A DNA stretch of 59,594 nt from Mycolicibacterium palauense. GTDB lineage: Bacteria; Actinomycetota; Actinomycetes; Mycobacteriales; Mycobacteriaceae. The stretch's first letter is position 1, and every line of letters begins with the position of its first letter. Made by a program: the position numbers and the translations under genes. Shown here piece after piece: positions 38,880 to 46,475 of this stretch. The notes beneath the pieces were generated by a model. The model worked only from the letters and a program-made list of their open reading frames with translations, did no database searches and was not told the DNA's origin. The stretch lies in NCBI RefSeq assembly GCF_002592005.1, contig NZ_NVQF01000035.1:1-59594 (forward strand), written 5' to 3'.

Positions 38880-40736
38880 TCACCTCACCACCACGAGCAG
38901 CAGGACACCGGCGGCCAGCGCCACCACGGCCGCCATGTAGTAGCGGTGCAGTTGCCCGCCCTGGGCGGTGCGCGCCCACGCGCCCAGCCGCCGGGTGCCG
39001 GCGGCCAGCCCGTCGACGACCGCATCCACCCCGCGGCGGTCCACGATCGAGGCCGCCGCGGCCAGCCGCAGGGTGCCGTCGGCCACGGACTGCACACCGC
39101 GGTCGAGCACCCGGTCGTCGAACCGGGCCAGGCCGCGCGCCAGGGCCATCGTCGGCGCCACCACCGCGGCCCCGGTGATGCGCCCCAGCCCCAGCCAGTC
39201 CAGCGCCCACCGGGGTTCGGGCACGCCCCAACGCAGGACCGCCAGCACGACGACGGCCGTCAGCAGCGCCGAACCGGCCAGTTCGGCGACCCCGGCGTGC
39301 ACACCCGGGCCGCCGTCGAGCGCGCGGCTCAGCACGCCGGCCAGCGGCGGCAGGGCCAGTACCCCGCCCAGTGCGGCGCCGGCGGCGAGCACCACCAGCG
39401 GCAGCTGCTCGTAGACCGTCGGGGCCGCAGGACTGCGCGGCTCCCCCTCGGCCCCGGCCACGGGAACGTCGCGGCGCCAGATCGTGGCGAGGATCTTCGC
39501 CGAGTAGGCCGCCGAGAGGGCGGTGGCGGCCAGCCCGGCGACGTAAAGCCACCGCGAGTGATCCAGCGCCGCGGCCAGCACCGCATCCTTGGTGGCCCAC
39601 AGCGGCAGCGGCGCGACGCCGGCCAGCGCCAGCGCCGACACGCTGGCGCTCACCCCGATCACCGGCCAGACCCGGGCGGCCCCGCGCAGGTCGGCGATCC
39701 GTTTGGTGCCCAGCAGCGTCAGCCAGGCTCCCGCCGCCAGGAACAGCCCCGCCTTGGTGCAGGCGTGCGCCACCAGCTGCGCGGCGCCGCCGCTGATGGA
39801 GCCGACCGCCGCGGCGACGACCACGAACCCCAGTTGCGCGGCCGTCGAGGCGGCCAGCAGCTGTTTGAGATCACGCTGGGTGACGGCCACCGCGCCGAGC
39901 AGCACCGCCGTGGCCATCCCGATCCACGCCGCCGCCGTGGCCGCCCAGCCGGTGACGGTGAACACCGGGGCGGTGCGCAACAGCAGGTAGGCGCCCATGG
40001 CGACCATCGCCGCCGAGTGCAGCAGCGCACTGACCGGACTGGGCCCGTGCATCGCCCGGGACAACCAGAACGAGAACGGCAGCTGTGCGGCCTTGCCGAG
40101 GGCCGCCACGAGCAACCCGGCCGCCAGGACGTGCCGCCAGCCGGGGCTGGCCGCGGCCAGGTCGGACAGGGCAAGCCCGGCGCCGCCGGCCAGCGCGGCC
40201 CCCGCGGCCAGGTAGAGCCCCAGGTCGGCGCTGCGGGTGGTGACGAAGGCGGTCAGCCCGGCCGACACGCGTTCGTCGTCGCCCCACCGGTAGCCGATCA
40301 GCGCGTAGGAGGCCGCGCCCATCAGCTCCCAGGCCAGCAGCAGCGTGGGCAGCGTGGTGGCCGTGGCCGTGATCAGGGCCGCGGAGGCGAACAGCAGCAT
40401 CATCCCGTGGAAGCGCCCGCCCGTCACCTCCGGATCGCCGGTGGCGAAGACCAGCACCAGCAGCGTGACCGCGGCGACCACCGGCACGACCGTGGCGGCC
40501 AGCGTGTCGACCCGCAGGCCGAAGTCGGCGCCGGCGACGAAGGCGACCCCCACGGCCGGGCGCAGCACCGCCGCCGCCGTAGCCAGGGCCGCCGTGGCCG
40601 CGGCGACCGCAACCGAGACCGCCGCGGCCACCCGGTCCACGGTGTCGCTGTACAGCCGCGCCAGCAGCAGCGCCGAGCCGGCGGCGGCCGGCAACGCCAC
40701 CAGCGACCACAGCACCAGCTGGGCGGGAGTCGTCAT
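38880..40736 (-). CDS. nuoL: Complex I-like antiporter subunit NuoL
   Basis: A 618-residue subunit with 14 or more membrane segments. LLAWELMGAASYALIGYRW carries the channel glutamate near 135, LGKAAQLPFSFWLSRAMHGP the channel lysine near 225 and SPVSALLHSAAMVAMGAYLL the conserved HSAxMV helix. KTKRRD-like TQRDLKQLLAASTAAQLGF follows. A C-terminal hydrophobic segment (MAAVVALAAGVLLLVVV) after a long stretch fits the lateral helix and anchor of NuoL, although the region is short. The ATG at 40736 is used; the GTG at 40748, overlapping the nuoK stop, is the alternative. Role: proton or cation translocation, inferred. Confidence 0.88.
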   Translation of the reverse strand: MTTPAQLVLWSLVALPAAAGSALLLARLYSDTVDRVAAAVSVAVAAATAALATAAAVLRPAVGVAFVAGADFGLRVDTLAATVVPVVAAVTLLVLVFATGDPEVTGGRFHGMMLLFASAALITATATTLPTLLLAWELMGAASYALIGYRWGDDERVSAGLTAFVTTRSADLGLYLAAGAALAGGAGLALSDLAAASPGWRHVLAAGLLVAALGKAAQLPFSFWLSRAMHGPSPVSALLHSAAMVAMGAYLLLRTAPVFTVTGWAATAAAWIGMATAVLLGAVAVTQRDLKQLLAASTAAQLGFVVVAAAVGSISGGAAQLVAHACTKAGLFLAAGAWLTLLGTKRIADLRGAARVWPVIGVSASVSALALAGVAPLPLWATKDAVLAAALDHSRWLYVAGLAATALSAAYSAKILATIWRRDVPVAGAEGEPRSPAAPTVYEQLPLVVLAAGAALGGVLALPPLAGVLSRALDGGPGVHAGVAELAGSALLTAVVVLAVLRWGVPEPRWALDWLGLGRITGAAVVAPTMALARGLARFDDRVLDRGVQSVADGTLRLAAAASIVDRRGVDAVVDGLAAGTRRLGAWARTAQGGQLHRYYMAAVVALAAGVLLLVVVR

Positions 40737-40744
40737 CGCCGCGC

Positions 40745-41047
40745 TCACCCCGACAGGTCCGTGGCCATGTCGGTCATGTCGGCGCCGCGGGCCCGGTGCA
40801 GCAGCGTCGCGATCGCGAAGCCCGTCGCCATCTCCACCGTCATGGCCGCGATGATCACCATCAGCAGGACCTGGCCGGTGGGCTGCGGCGCCAGGAACCA
40901 CCAGAACCCGGCGGCGGCGAGGATGACCGCGTTGATCATCACCTCCAGGCCCATCATCACCATCACGACGACCTGTTGGGACAGCGCGCCGTAGAGGCCG
41001 ACGCTGAACAGCGCGGCCGCCACCAGGAGCACCGCCTGCAGCGTCAT
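40745..41047 (-). CDS. nuoK: Complex I-like subunit NuoK
   Basis: 100 residues, the usual NuoK length, with three membrane segments. The two buried glutamates of the family are present in MMGLEVMINAVIL and AAMTVEMATGFAIA. The ATG overlaps the nuoJ stop (ATGA). It lies in the middle of the operon in the standard J-K-L order. The short C-terminal tail MTDMATDLSG is polar. Confidence 0.9.
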   Translation of the reverse strand: MTLQAVLLVAAALFSVGLYGALSQQVVVMVMMGLEVMINAVILAAAGFWWFLAPQPTGQVLLMVIIAAMTVEMATGFAIATLLHRARGADMTDMATDLSG

Positions 41048-41610
41048 CGGCCGACCCCGCCCGGCTGCGGGTCGCGCGGTGGGCGGTGGTCCAGATCGTC
41101 GCCGAACCGGTCGTAGCGGGTCCGGTGTGCCGCCAGCACGACCCCGCCGACGATGGTGGCCACCATGACGGGGCTGATCACGACCATCGCCAACATCTTC
41201 GGGCCCATCAGCGCGTCGCCCAGGGCGGCGGTGACGTCGGCCGGCGGCGCACCGCGTCGGGCGGGCCAATCGATCAGCAGGATGCCGGCGGCCAGCAGCA
41301 CGAACACGCCCACGGCCAGGCCGAGCGACCAGCGCTTGTCATGCACCATGCTCATCGGCATCAGCGCCGGGTTCATACCCATGAACATGACCATGTAGAC
41401 GGCCATCACGGCCATTTCCATGACCATCATGAGGATGACCACGACGCCGACGTAGTTCTGTTGCAGCACCAGCACCGCCACGCCGACCGCGATGAACGAC
41501 ACGGCCAGGGCGTAGGTCGCCCGCGCCATGGAGTTCACCACGAACACCGCGGCACCGGCCAGCACCGCCACCACCGAAGCCACCCAGAACACGATGTCGT
41601 TCAGCACCAT
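41044..41610 (-). CDS. nuoJ: Complex I-like subunit NuoJ, methionine-rich
   Basis: A 188-residue membrane protein with five hydrophobic segments, matching NuoJ in size and order. The third segment corresponds to the hinge helix (NYVGVVVILMMVMEMAVMAV). It and the following loop are unusually rich in methionine: at least ten Met between about residues 60 and 88 (YMVMFMGMNPALMPMSMVHD). The C-terminus is a long hydrophilic tail. The gene starts 78 bp after nuoH, the only sizeable gap inside the operon, which carries a 14-bp repeat. Confidence 0.86.
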   Translation of the reverse strand: MVLNDIVFWVASVVAVLAGAAVFVVNSMARATYALAVSFIAVGVAVLVLQQNYVGVVVILMMVMEMAVMAVYMVMFMGMNPALMPMSMVHDKRWSLGLAVGVFVLLAAGILLIDWPARRGAPPADVTAALGDALMGPKMLAMVVISPVMVATIVGGVVLAAHRTRYDRFGDDLDHRPPRDPQPGGVGR

Positions 41611-41666
41611 TGGGCACCCCCGGGAATTCCGTCGAACACGTTGCCCTTACCTCCACGCGGCTATCG

Positions 41667-41708
41667 GCACACTGATTTCTCCACACTGCTATCTCCACAC
41701 TGCGATGA
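41667..41708 (-). repeat. 14-bp tandem repeat over the nuoH 3' end
   Basis: Three units related to CCACACTGCTATCT (plus strand) run in tandem. On the minus strand the first copy carries the last codons GTG TGG AGA and the TAG stop of nuoH, and the other two lie in the gap before nuoJ. Confidence 0.85.
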
Positions 41709-42624
41709 CCGCCACCACCAGGTCCTGAACCAGGACGGCCGGCAGCAGCACCAACCAGCCCACCTCCATGAACTTGTCCGGACGCAGCAGCGGCAGGCGA
41801 CGCCGCAGCCACACCAGGACCGTCAGCAGGACAACCGTCTTGACGATCACCCACAACCAGTCCGGCAGCAGCGGGCCGGCACCGCCACCGAGGAACATGG
41901 GCACCGCGAAGGCTGCGCCGGCGGCCAGCAGTCCGTAGCGGCCGGCCTCGAACAGCAGCCGGTCGACGCCCGACAGCTCGGCGCCCGCACCGCCCGCGAT
42001 GTCGGCACCCACCGCCGCCGACATCGGCCCCCACACCGAAAAGCCGGCCACCCCAAGGCAGTACACGACAAACGCCACCGGCATCCACACGACGAACCAC
42101 AGCCCGTGCTGGGCCGCCGCGATACCGCCCACCCGCAGGCTCTCGGCGGCGATCGCCGGGGCCACCAGAGCGAACATCAACGGCAGCTCGTAGCCCAGGC
42201 CCTGCGCCAGGAAGCGGTACCCGCCCACCAGCGAATGCAACGAGTTCGCGCCCCACCCGGCCAGCCACACCAGCGCCCACACCGCGACGTCCATCGCGTT
42301 GAACCACACGACGCCGACGTCGAGGTCGAACAGGGTCCAGCGGCCCAGCGGAACGACAGCGACCATCAGCAGCGCCACGACGATCAGACCGCCGTCGCCG
42401 ATGCGCCACAGCAGCCGGTCCGCGGCGACGGTGACCCGGCGCCGCTGCCGCAGGAGGCGCGCGGCCTCCAGGGCCGGGGTGTGCAGCCGCAGGCCGCTGG
42501 CCCCATCGTCACGAGCGCGCAGCGCGCCGTCGAGGGCCGCGGCGTAATAGCCCAGCACCGCCAGCAACCCGGCAGCGGCCACCGCCCACAGCCCCGACAC
42601 CGTCACCACGCCGTCGACGGTCAC
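41689..42624 (-). CDS. nuoH: Complex I-like subunit NuoH
   Basis: A 311-residue membrane protein resembling NuoH/HyfC, which links the redox arm to the membrane arm and forms the quinone chamber. SLHSLVGGYRFLAQGLGYELPLMFALVAPA matches, over residues ~125-155, the NuoH stretch in which an acidic residue faces quinone; the glutamate of YE is kept. LDVGVVWFNAMDVAVWALVW and the C-terminal RLPLLRPDKFMEVGWLVLLP are also family features. GTG start overlaps the stop of the upstream gene (GTGA). Sequence match is weaker than for K, L or M. Confidence 0.8.
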   Translation of the reverse strand: MTVDGVVTVSGLWAVAAAGLLAVLGYYAAALDGALRARDDGASGLRLHTPALEAARLLRQRRRVTVAADRLLWRIGDGGLIVVALLMVAVVPLGRWTLFDLDVGVVWFNAMDVAVWALVWLAGWGANSLHSLVGGYRFLAQGLGYELPLMFALVAPAIAAESLRVGGIAAAQHGLWFVVWMPVAFVVYCLGVAGFSVWGPMSAAVGADIAGGAGAELSGVDRLLFEAGRYGLLAAGAAFAVPMFLGGGAGPLLPDWLWVIVKTVVLLTVLVWLRRRLPLLRPDKFMEVGWLVLLPAVLVQDLVVAVIAVWR

Positions 42625-43829
42625 GTCGCCCCCACCGCCGCGCTCACCGCGGTGTCGATGTTCACCCCGGCGAGCACCAGGCGGGCCGCGGCCAGGTCCA
42701 GCCCGCTCACCAGTTCCGGCAGCGCGTCGAGCATCTCCGGGGTGACCGGCCCGGGATCGTCGGCGCCCCCGCTGGCCGACCCGGCCGCAGCGGCGCGCCG
42801 CAGCCCGCTCAGCAACCGGTCGTAGGCGTCGCCCTCCCACCAGGCCGGCAGGTTCCGGTCCTGCAGGTCGGCCGCGGTGCACGGCGCCAGACCGCGCAGT
42901 GACCACCGCAGCACCCGGGAGCGACGGGCCCGCCGGTGCAGGGCGTCGAGGAGCCGCATTCCGACCTCGGGATCCCCGTGCAGGAATGCGTCGCGGCACC
43001 GACGCGCCGCGACCGCGGCGGCCGGCCACCCCGCCAATGCCAGCAGGTTGCGGGCGTGATCGCACTGCCGGGCCGCTCCGAGCGGCCCGGTGGGGCGGGC
43101 CGGCCCGGCCGACGCGGCGCCGGCGTCGAGCAGCGAGGCCGCGGCACCGGTGATGACGTCACCGTTGAGCGTGCAGCGCAGCACCAGGCCGGCCGGCCAG
43201 TACGGCAGCACCGGGCCCAGCGCCGCGTGCAGTTCATCCATCTCCAGGCCGTCGCGGTCGTCGGTCCCGCCGGCCAGCGGGATGCCCTCGGGGGCCATGT
43301 CCATGCCGCCGTGGTCCATGCCGCCGTGGTCCATCGCTGCATGGTCCATGCCGCCGTGGTCCATGCCCTCGTGGTCCATGCCCCCGTGCCCGGCATGGTC
43401 CATCTCGCCGTGCCCGCCGTGGTCCATCGCTGCATGGTCCATCCCGCCGTGATCCATCCCGCCGTGATCCATGCCGCCGTGGTCCATCCCGCCGCTCTCC
43501 GCGGCGAGTTCGGGTCGTCGGGAGCGGGTCTGGGCATCGTCGCGGTGTCGCCTGTCGTCCAGCAGCGACTCCGCGGCACGGCGCAGTGCGTCGTCGACGT
43601 CCGCCGGACCCGCGACGTCGACGCGTACCCTCGGACCGGGCAACTGGTCCCACACGGCGTCGATCGCACCCGAGAGATCGGTGCCCGCCGGCCCACACAC
43701 GGCCAGCACGTCGGCGGCGGCCGGTGCGCCGGCGCATCGCCACCCCCTGGCCAGCAGGTGGGTCTCCAGCGTCGCCCGTGTCACCCAGTACCCGGGGACC
43801 TCCACCATCAGCACATGCGCCCGCCGCAC
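42621..43829 (-). CDS. Putative degenerate NuoB-NuoD fusion with Met-Asp-His repeat linker
   Basis: A 402-residue soluble protein between nuoA and nuoH, exactly where nuoB-C-D normally lie. Residues ~1-95 resemble NuoB: GAPAAADVLAVCGPAG and AVWDQLPGPRVRVDVAG follow the NuoB order P-x-x-ADL-V-G and YDQM-PKW, but the cluster N2 cysteine pair is absent. Residues ~113-178 are eleven MDH units (MDHGG, MDHAA, MDHAGHG). Residues ~185-400 start like NuoD: ALGPVLPYWPAGLVLRCTLNGDV parallels LGP-HP-HG-R--L-LDGE, again without the quinone-binding histidines. The rest is unassigned. It may be a structural cap or metal-responsive subunit. The start is uncertain (GTG 43862 or 43814, ATG 43808 are alternatives). 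Homology is by eye only. Confidence 0.7.
   Translation of the reverse strand: MRRAHVLMVEVPGYWVTRATLETHLLARGWRCAGAPAAADVLAVCGPAGTDLSGAIDAVWDQLPGPRVRVDVAGPADVDDALRRAAESLLDDRRHRDDAQTRSRRPELAAESGGMDHGGMDHGGMDHGGMDHAAMDHGGHGEMDHAGHGGMDHEGMDHGGMDHAAMDHGGMDHGGMDMAPEGIPLAGGTDDRDGLEMDELHAALGPVLPYWPAGLVLRCTLNGDVITGAAASLLDAGAASAGPARPTGPLGAARQCDHARNLLALAGWPAAAVAARRCRDAFLHGDPEVGMRLLDALHRRARRSRVLRWSLRGLAPCTAADLQDRNLPAWWEGDAYDRLLSGLRRAAAAGSASGGADDPGPVTPEMLDALPELVSGLDLAAARLVLAGVNIDTAVSAAVGAT
43294..43491 (-). repeat. 15-bp coding repeat encoding Met-Asp-His-Gly-Gly
   Basis: About a dozen 15-bp units (CCGCCGTGGTCCATG on the plus strand and variants) encode eleven MDH motifs and one MDM. Several variants (GHGE, AGHGG, EG, AA) interrupt the array, so the repeat is not a recent perfect expansion. 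Confidence 0.9.
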
Positions 43830-43852
43830 CGCCGGCCGGCTCAGGGCTGCGC

Positions 43853-44212
43853 TCAGACCCACCGCAGCGCCCCCTCCCGCCATGCCCACGCCACCGCGAC
43901 GAACAGGACTCCCAGGAACACGAACATCTCGACGACGGCCGACGCGCCGCGGGCGGCCACGACCACCGCCCACGGGTACATGAACAGCATCTCCACGTCG
44001 AAAGCCAGGAAGACCAGCGTGGCCAGATACCAACGCACGTGATAGCGCGATAGTGCGTGTTCCGTTGGCGCCCAGCCAGACTGGAAGGGCAGGGACACCA
44101 ACACACTGGAGGACACCGCGGTGATGCGGTGCAGCACATAGGCACTGGCGATCCCGATCACGCACACGAGGAGCATCGATCCGATGCCGGTGTACATCGA
44201 CTCCGCCCCCAT
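43853..44212 (-). CDS. nuoA: Complex I-like subunit NuoA
   Basis: 119 residues with three membrane segments. SGWAPTEHALSRYHVRWYLATLVFLAFDVEMLFMYPWAVV carries, over residues ~48-88, the NuoA signature: a loop with the H-R-RYxxxFYL-like pattern, then FDVE with both acidic residues of the family. The usual loop cysteine is missing, which matters because in complex I this loop lies near the quinone site. First gene of the operon; the ATG at 44212 is used, with ATG 44197 as alternative. The upstream gap to 44375 contains a 26-bp repeat and no clear promoter hexamer. Confidence 0.88.
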   Translation of the reverse strand: MGAESMYTGIGSMLLVCVIGIASAYVLHRITAVSSSVLVSLPFQSGWAPTEHALSRYHVRWYLATLVFLAFDVEMLFMYPWAVVVAARGASAVVEMFVFLGVLFVAVAWAWREGALRWV

Positions 44213-44289
44213 CCTGCGGTGGTCTTCGCGCTTCCTACCGAGCTTCCTTACCCCGCTTGCGCCCTCACTACTCAGGTCCGCTCACGCCG

Positions 44290-44392
44290 CCCCTGATTCA
44301 CCGTGGCTGCCGCCACCCCTGATTCACCGTGGCTGCCGCCACCCCTGATTCACCGTGGCTGCCGCCACCCCCGTCTCACCGTGGCTGCCGCC
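44290..44392 (-). repeat. 26-bp tandem repeat derived from the 3' end of the GNAT gene
   Basis: The 26-bp unit CCCCTGATTCACCGTGGCTG CCGCCA occurs at 44290, 44316 and 44342, with a diverged fourth copy at 44368-44392. The fourth copy contains the last codons (Trp-Arg-Gln-Pro-Arg) and stop of the GNAT gene, so the other three are non-coding duplicates of a gene end. Confidence 0.93.
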
Positions 44393-44984
44393 ACATGGGC
44401 CACAGGGACGGCCCACCCTCGGGAACCGCGAGCTCGCCGGTCACCTCGAAACCGAACCGCTGGTAGTAGGGAATGTTATCGGCGTTGCTCGATTCCAGAT
44501 AGGCCGGCGCGTGCTCGGCGTCGATGCGGTCCAGGCGCGACCGCATCAACGCGTGACCGAATCCGCCGCCCCGGAACGCCGGGTCACTGCCGATGACGGC
44601 CAGATACCAGTGCGGTTCATCCGGGTGGTTGGCCTTCATCAACGCGTCGACCTGCTCGCCACGCCGCGCCTGGCTGCCCAACGCCCGCACGAATCCCGGC
44701 ATCATCAGCAGGTTCTCCAACTGTGAGGGCTTCCAGCGTCCCGGCGGGTCCCACAACGCGGCCGCGGCGATCCGATCTCCGGTGCCGGCCACCTCGCAGG
44801 CACCGCCGCCGAGGAAGTGATGGCGGACCATCGTCGCGAACATCCGGGGCAGCCCCTTGGCGCGTCGCGGCGGTTCGGGGAGCATCCAGCTCATCACCGG
44901 GTCCTCGAAGAACGCCCGGCCCAGGGCGCTGGACAGCCGCCGGACATCCGCCTTGCGGGCCGGCCGCACATCGATGACGTCCAC
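44376..44984 (-). CDS. GNAT-family N-acetyltransferase
   Basis: A 202-residue acetyltransferase. The acetyl-CoA binding motif A is YLAVIGSDPAFRGGGFGHAL near residue 133, followed by AYLESSNADNIPYYQRFGFE, the usual C-terminal motif B. The substrate is unknown. It is too short to be Eis and is not the Eis gene of the M. tuberculosis locus. I chose the GTG at 44984 because the family begins just before VIDVRPARKADVRRL; upstream in-frame codons overlap the CBS gene. Its 3' end has been copied into a tandem repeat. It lies 19 bp downstream of the CBS-domain gene. Confidence 0.85.
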   Translation of the reverse strand: MDVIDVRPARKADVRRLSSALGRAFFEDPVMSWMLPEPPRRAKGLPRMFATMVRHHFLGGGACEVAGTGDRIAAAALWDPPGRWKPSQLENLLMMPGFVRALGSQARRGEQVDALMKANHPDEPHWYLAVIGSDPAFRGGGFGHALMRSRLDRIDAEHAPAYLESSNADNIPYYQRFGFEVTGELAVPEGGPSLWPMWRQPR

Positions 44985-45003
44985 CCGACCACCCTGACAC
45001 AGG

Positions 45004-45432
45004 TCACCCCTGCGTGATGTAGGCCTGCAGCTGCTCGTGCTCGGCTTCGAGCTCTTCCATCCGGGTCTTGACCACATCCCCGATGCTGACGATGCCCACC
45101 AACCGCCCCTCGTCCATCACCGGAACGTGGCGCACCCTGTTCCTGGTCATCAACGCGCTGAGGCTGTCCACGGAGTCGGTGGGGGCGCACGTGGCCAACA
45201 GCGACGTCATGATCTCCGCGACCGGCCTGGTCATCAGGTCGGGGCCGTGCTCGTTCAGGCTGCGCACCACGTCCCGCTCGGAGACGATGCCGGCGACCCC
45301 GTCGGGCGACACCACCACCATGGCGCCGATGTTGTGGACCGCCAACTCGGTGAGCAGGCCGCTGACGGAGGTCTCGGGCGTGATGGTGGCGACCGACGCC
45401 CCCTTGTTGCGCAACACGTCGGCGATCCGCAT
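45004..45432 (-). CDS. Two-CBS-domain protein (Rv2406c-like)
   Basis: A 142-residue protein made of two CBS domains. The first holds VATITPETSVSGLLTELAVH and GIVSERDVVRSL, the second MTRNRVRHVPVMDEGRLVGI and VSIGDVVKTRM. Such pairs bind adenine nucleotides or SAM and act as energy sensors; the partner is unknown. The ATG at 45432 has GGGAGGTG at normal distance, which fixes the start despite a much longer open frame. The 189-bp gap to the divergent hydrolase gene is non-coding and shows no other signal. Confidence 0.9.
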   Translation of the reverse strand: MRIADVLRNKGASVATITPETSVSGLLTELAVHNIGAMVVVSPDGVAGIVSERDVVRSLNEHGPDLMTRPVAEIMTSLLATCAPTDSVDSLSALMTRNRVRHVPVMDEGRLVGIVSIGDVVKTRMEELEAEHEQLQAYITQG

Positions 45433-45621
45433 CGCACACCTCCCTGTGTGACCGCTATCACATACCAGGGTAAGGCGATCGGCGCCCGCACGTGACGACT
45501 CTGGGCATTCCGGCGCTTTGCGGCCGGGATCTCGGCGCCCGACGGCGGATACCGCGGCCGACACGCCGCAGAATCCGGGGAAGGCGAGCGACCGCGCCCC
45601 CGGTGTGCGATACCTGAACCC

Positions 45622-46458
45622 GTGACCATCGAGATCACCCTCCTGGGTACCGGCAGTCCCATCCCCGACCCCAACCGCGCCGGACCGTCGACGCTGGTGC
45701 GCGCCGGCTCGGCGACCTTCCTCGTCGACTGCGGCCGCGGTGTGCTCATGCGGGCGATCGCCGCCGGGGCCGGGGCCAACACCGTGACCGCGCTGCTGCT
45801 GACCCACCTGCACAGCGATCACATCGCCGACCTCGGCGACGTGATCATCAGCCGCTGGGTCACCACCTTCGCACCCGATCCGGCGCCCTTCCCGATCATC
45901 GGACCGCCGGGGACCGCCGCGGTCGTCGAGGCGACGCTCAAGGCGTTCGGGTTCGACATCGGCTACCGCATCGCCCATCACGCCGACCTGACCACGCCGC
46001 CGCCGGTGACGGTGCACGAGTTCACCGAGGGCACCGTCTGGGAGGCCGACGGGGTGACCGTCACCGCCGGCCCCACCGACCACCGGCCCGTCGAGCCGAC
46101 GATCGGGTTCCGCATCGACCACGGCGGCGCGTCGGCGGTGCTGGCCGGGGACACCGTCCCGTGCGAGGGGCTGGATCGCCTGGCCGCCGGGGCCGACGCG
46201 TTGGTGCACACCGTGATTCGCAAGGACCTCGTCGATCAGGCCCCGCTGCAGCGGATCCGCGACATCTGCGACTACCACTCGACGGTGCAGCAGGCCGCGG
46301 CCACCGCGCAGCGGGCCGGGGTCAAGACACTGGTGCTGACCCACTGTGTGCCCGCGGTGGTTCCGGGCCAGGAGCAGCAGTGGCGCGCGCTGGCGGCCAC
46401 CGAGTTCGGCGGTCGCGTCGAGGTCGGTGAGGACCTGCTCAGGGTGCCCGTCGGCTGA
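45622..46458 (+). CDS. Metallo-beta-lactamase-fold hydrolase, RNase Z-like (Rv2407-like)
   Basis: 278 residues. The metal motif is [15 protein letters not shown] near 55 and a second histidine in HCVPA near 235; the aspartate-containing [11 protein letters not shown] gives the bridging ligand. [17 protein letters not shown] at the N-terminus is typical of the RNase Z/ElaC group, which trims tRNA 3' ends, although arylsulfatase-like members of the family have the same motifs. The GTG at 45622 lacks a Shine-Dalgarno and may be leaderless. Convergent with the transglutaminase gene. Confidence 0.85.
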   Translation: MTIEITLLGTGSPIPDPNRAGPSTLVRAGSATFLVDCGRGVLMRAIAAGAGANTVTALLLTHLHSDHIADLGDVIISRWVTTFAPDPAPFPIIGPPGTAAVVEATLKAFGFDIGYRIAHHADLTTPPPVTVHEFTEGTVWEADGVTVTAGPTDHRPVEPTIGFRIDHGGASAVLAGDTVPCEGLDRLAAGADALVHTVIRKDLVDQAPLQRIRDICDYHSTVQQAAATAQRAGVKTLVLTHCVPAVVPGQEQQWRALAATEFGGRVEVGEDLLRVPVG

Positions 46459-46475
46459 CCCGCCGGGGCGCCGGA

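Noticed and set aside
36706..38940. Long His/Gln/Arg-rich plus-strand frames opposite the nuo-like genes
   Set aside because: High GC content makes long antisense frames common; these lack domains and start signals, while the minus strand encodes clear membrane subunits.
43294..43491. Non-coding satellite repeat
   Set aside because: The 15-bp unit keeps the reading frame of the surrounding conserved protein and encodes a regular Met-Asp-His pattern.
44290..44392. CRISPR-like array
   Set aside because: Repeat units are directly adjacent without spacers, only four copies exist, and no cas genes are nearby. It is a simple tandem repeat from a gene end.
44376..44984. Eis acetyltransferase
   Set aside because: The protein is 202 residues with one GNAT domain; Eis is about twice as long with a different C-terminal domain, and the locus position differs.
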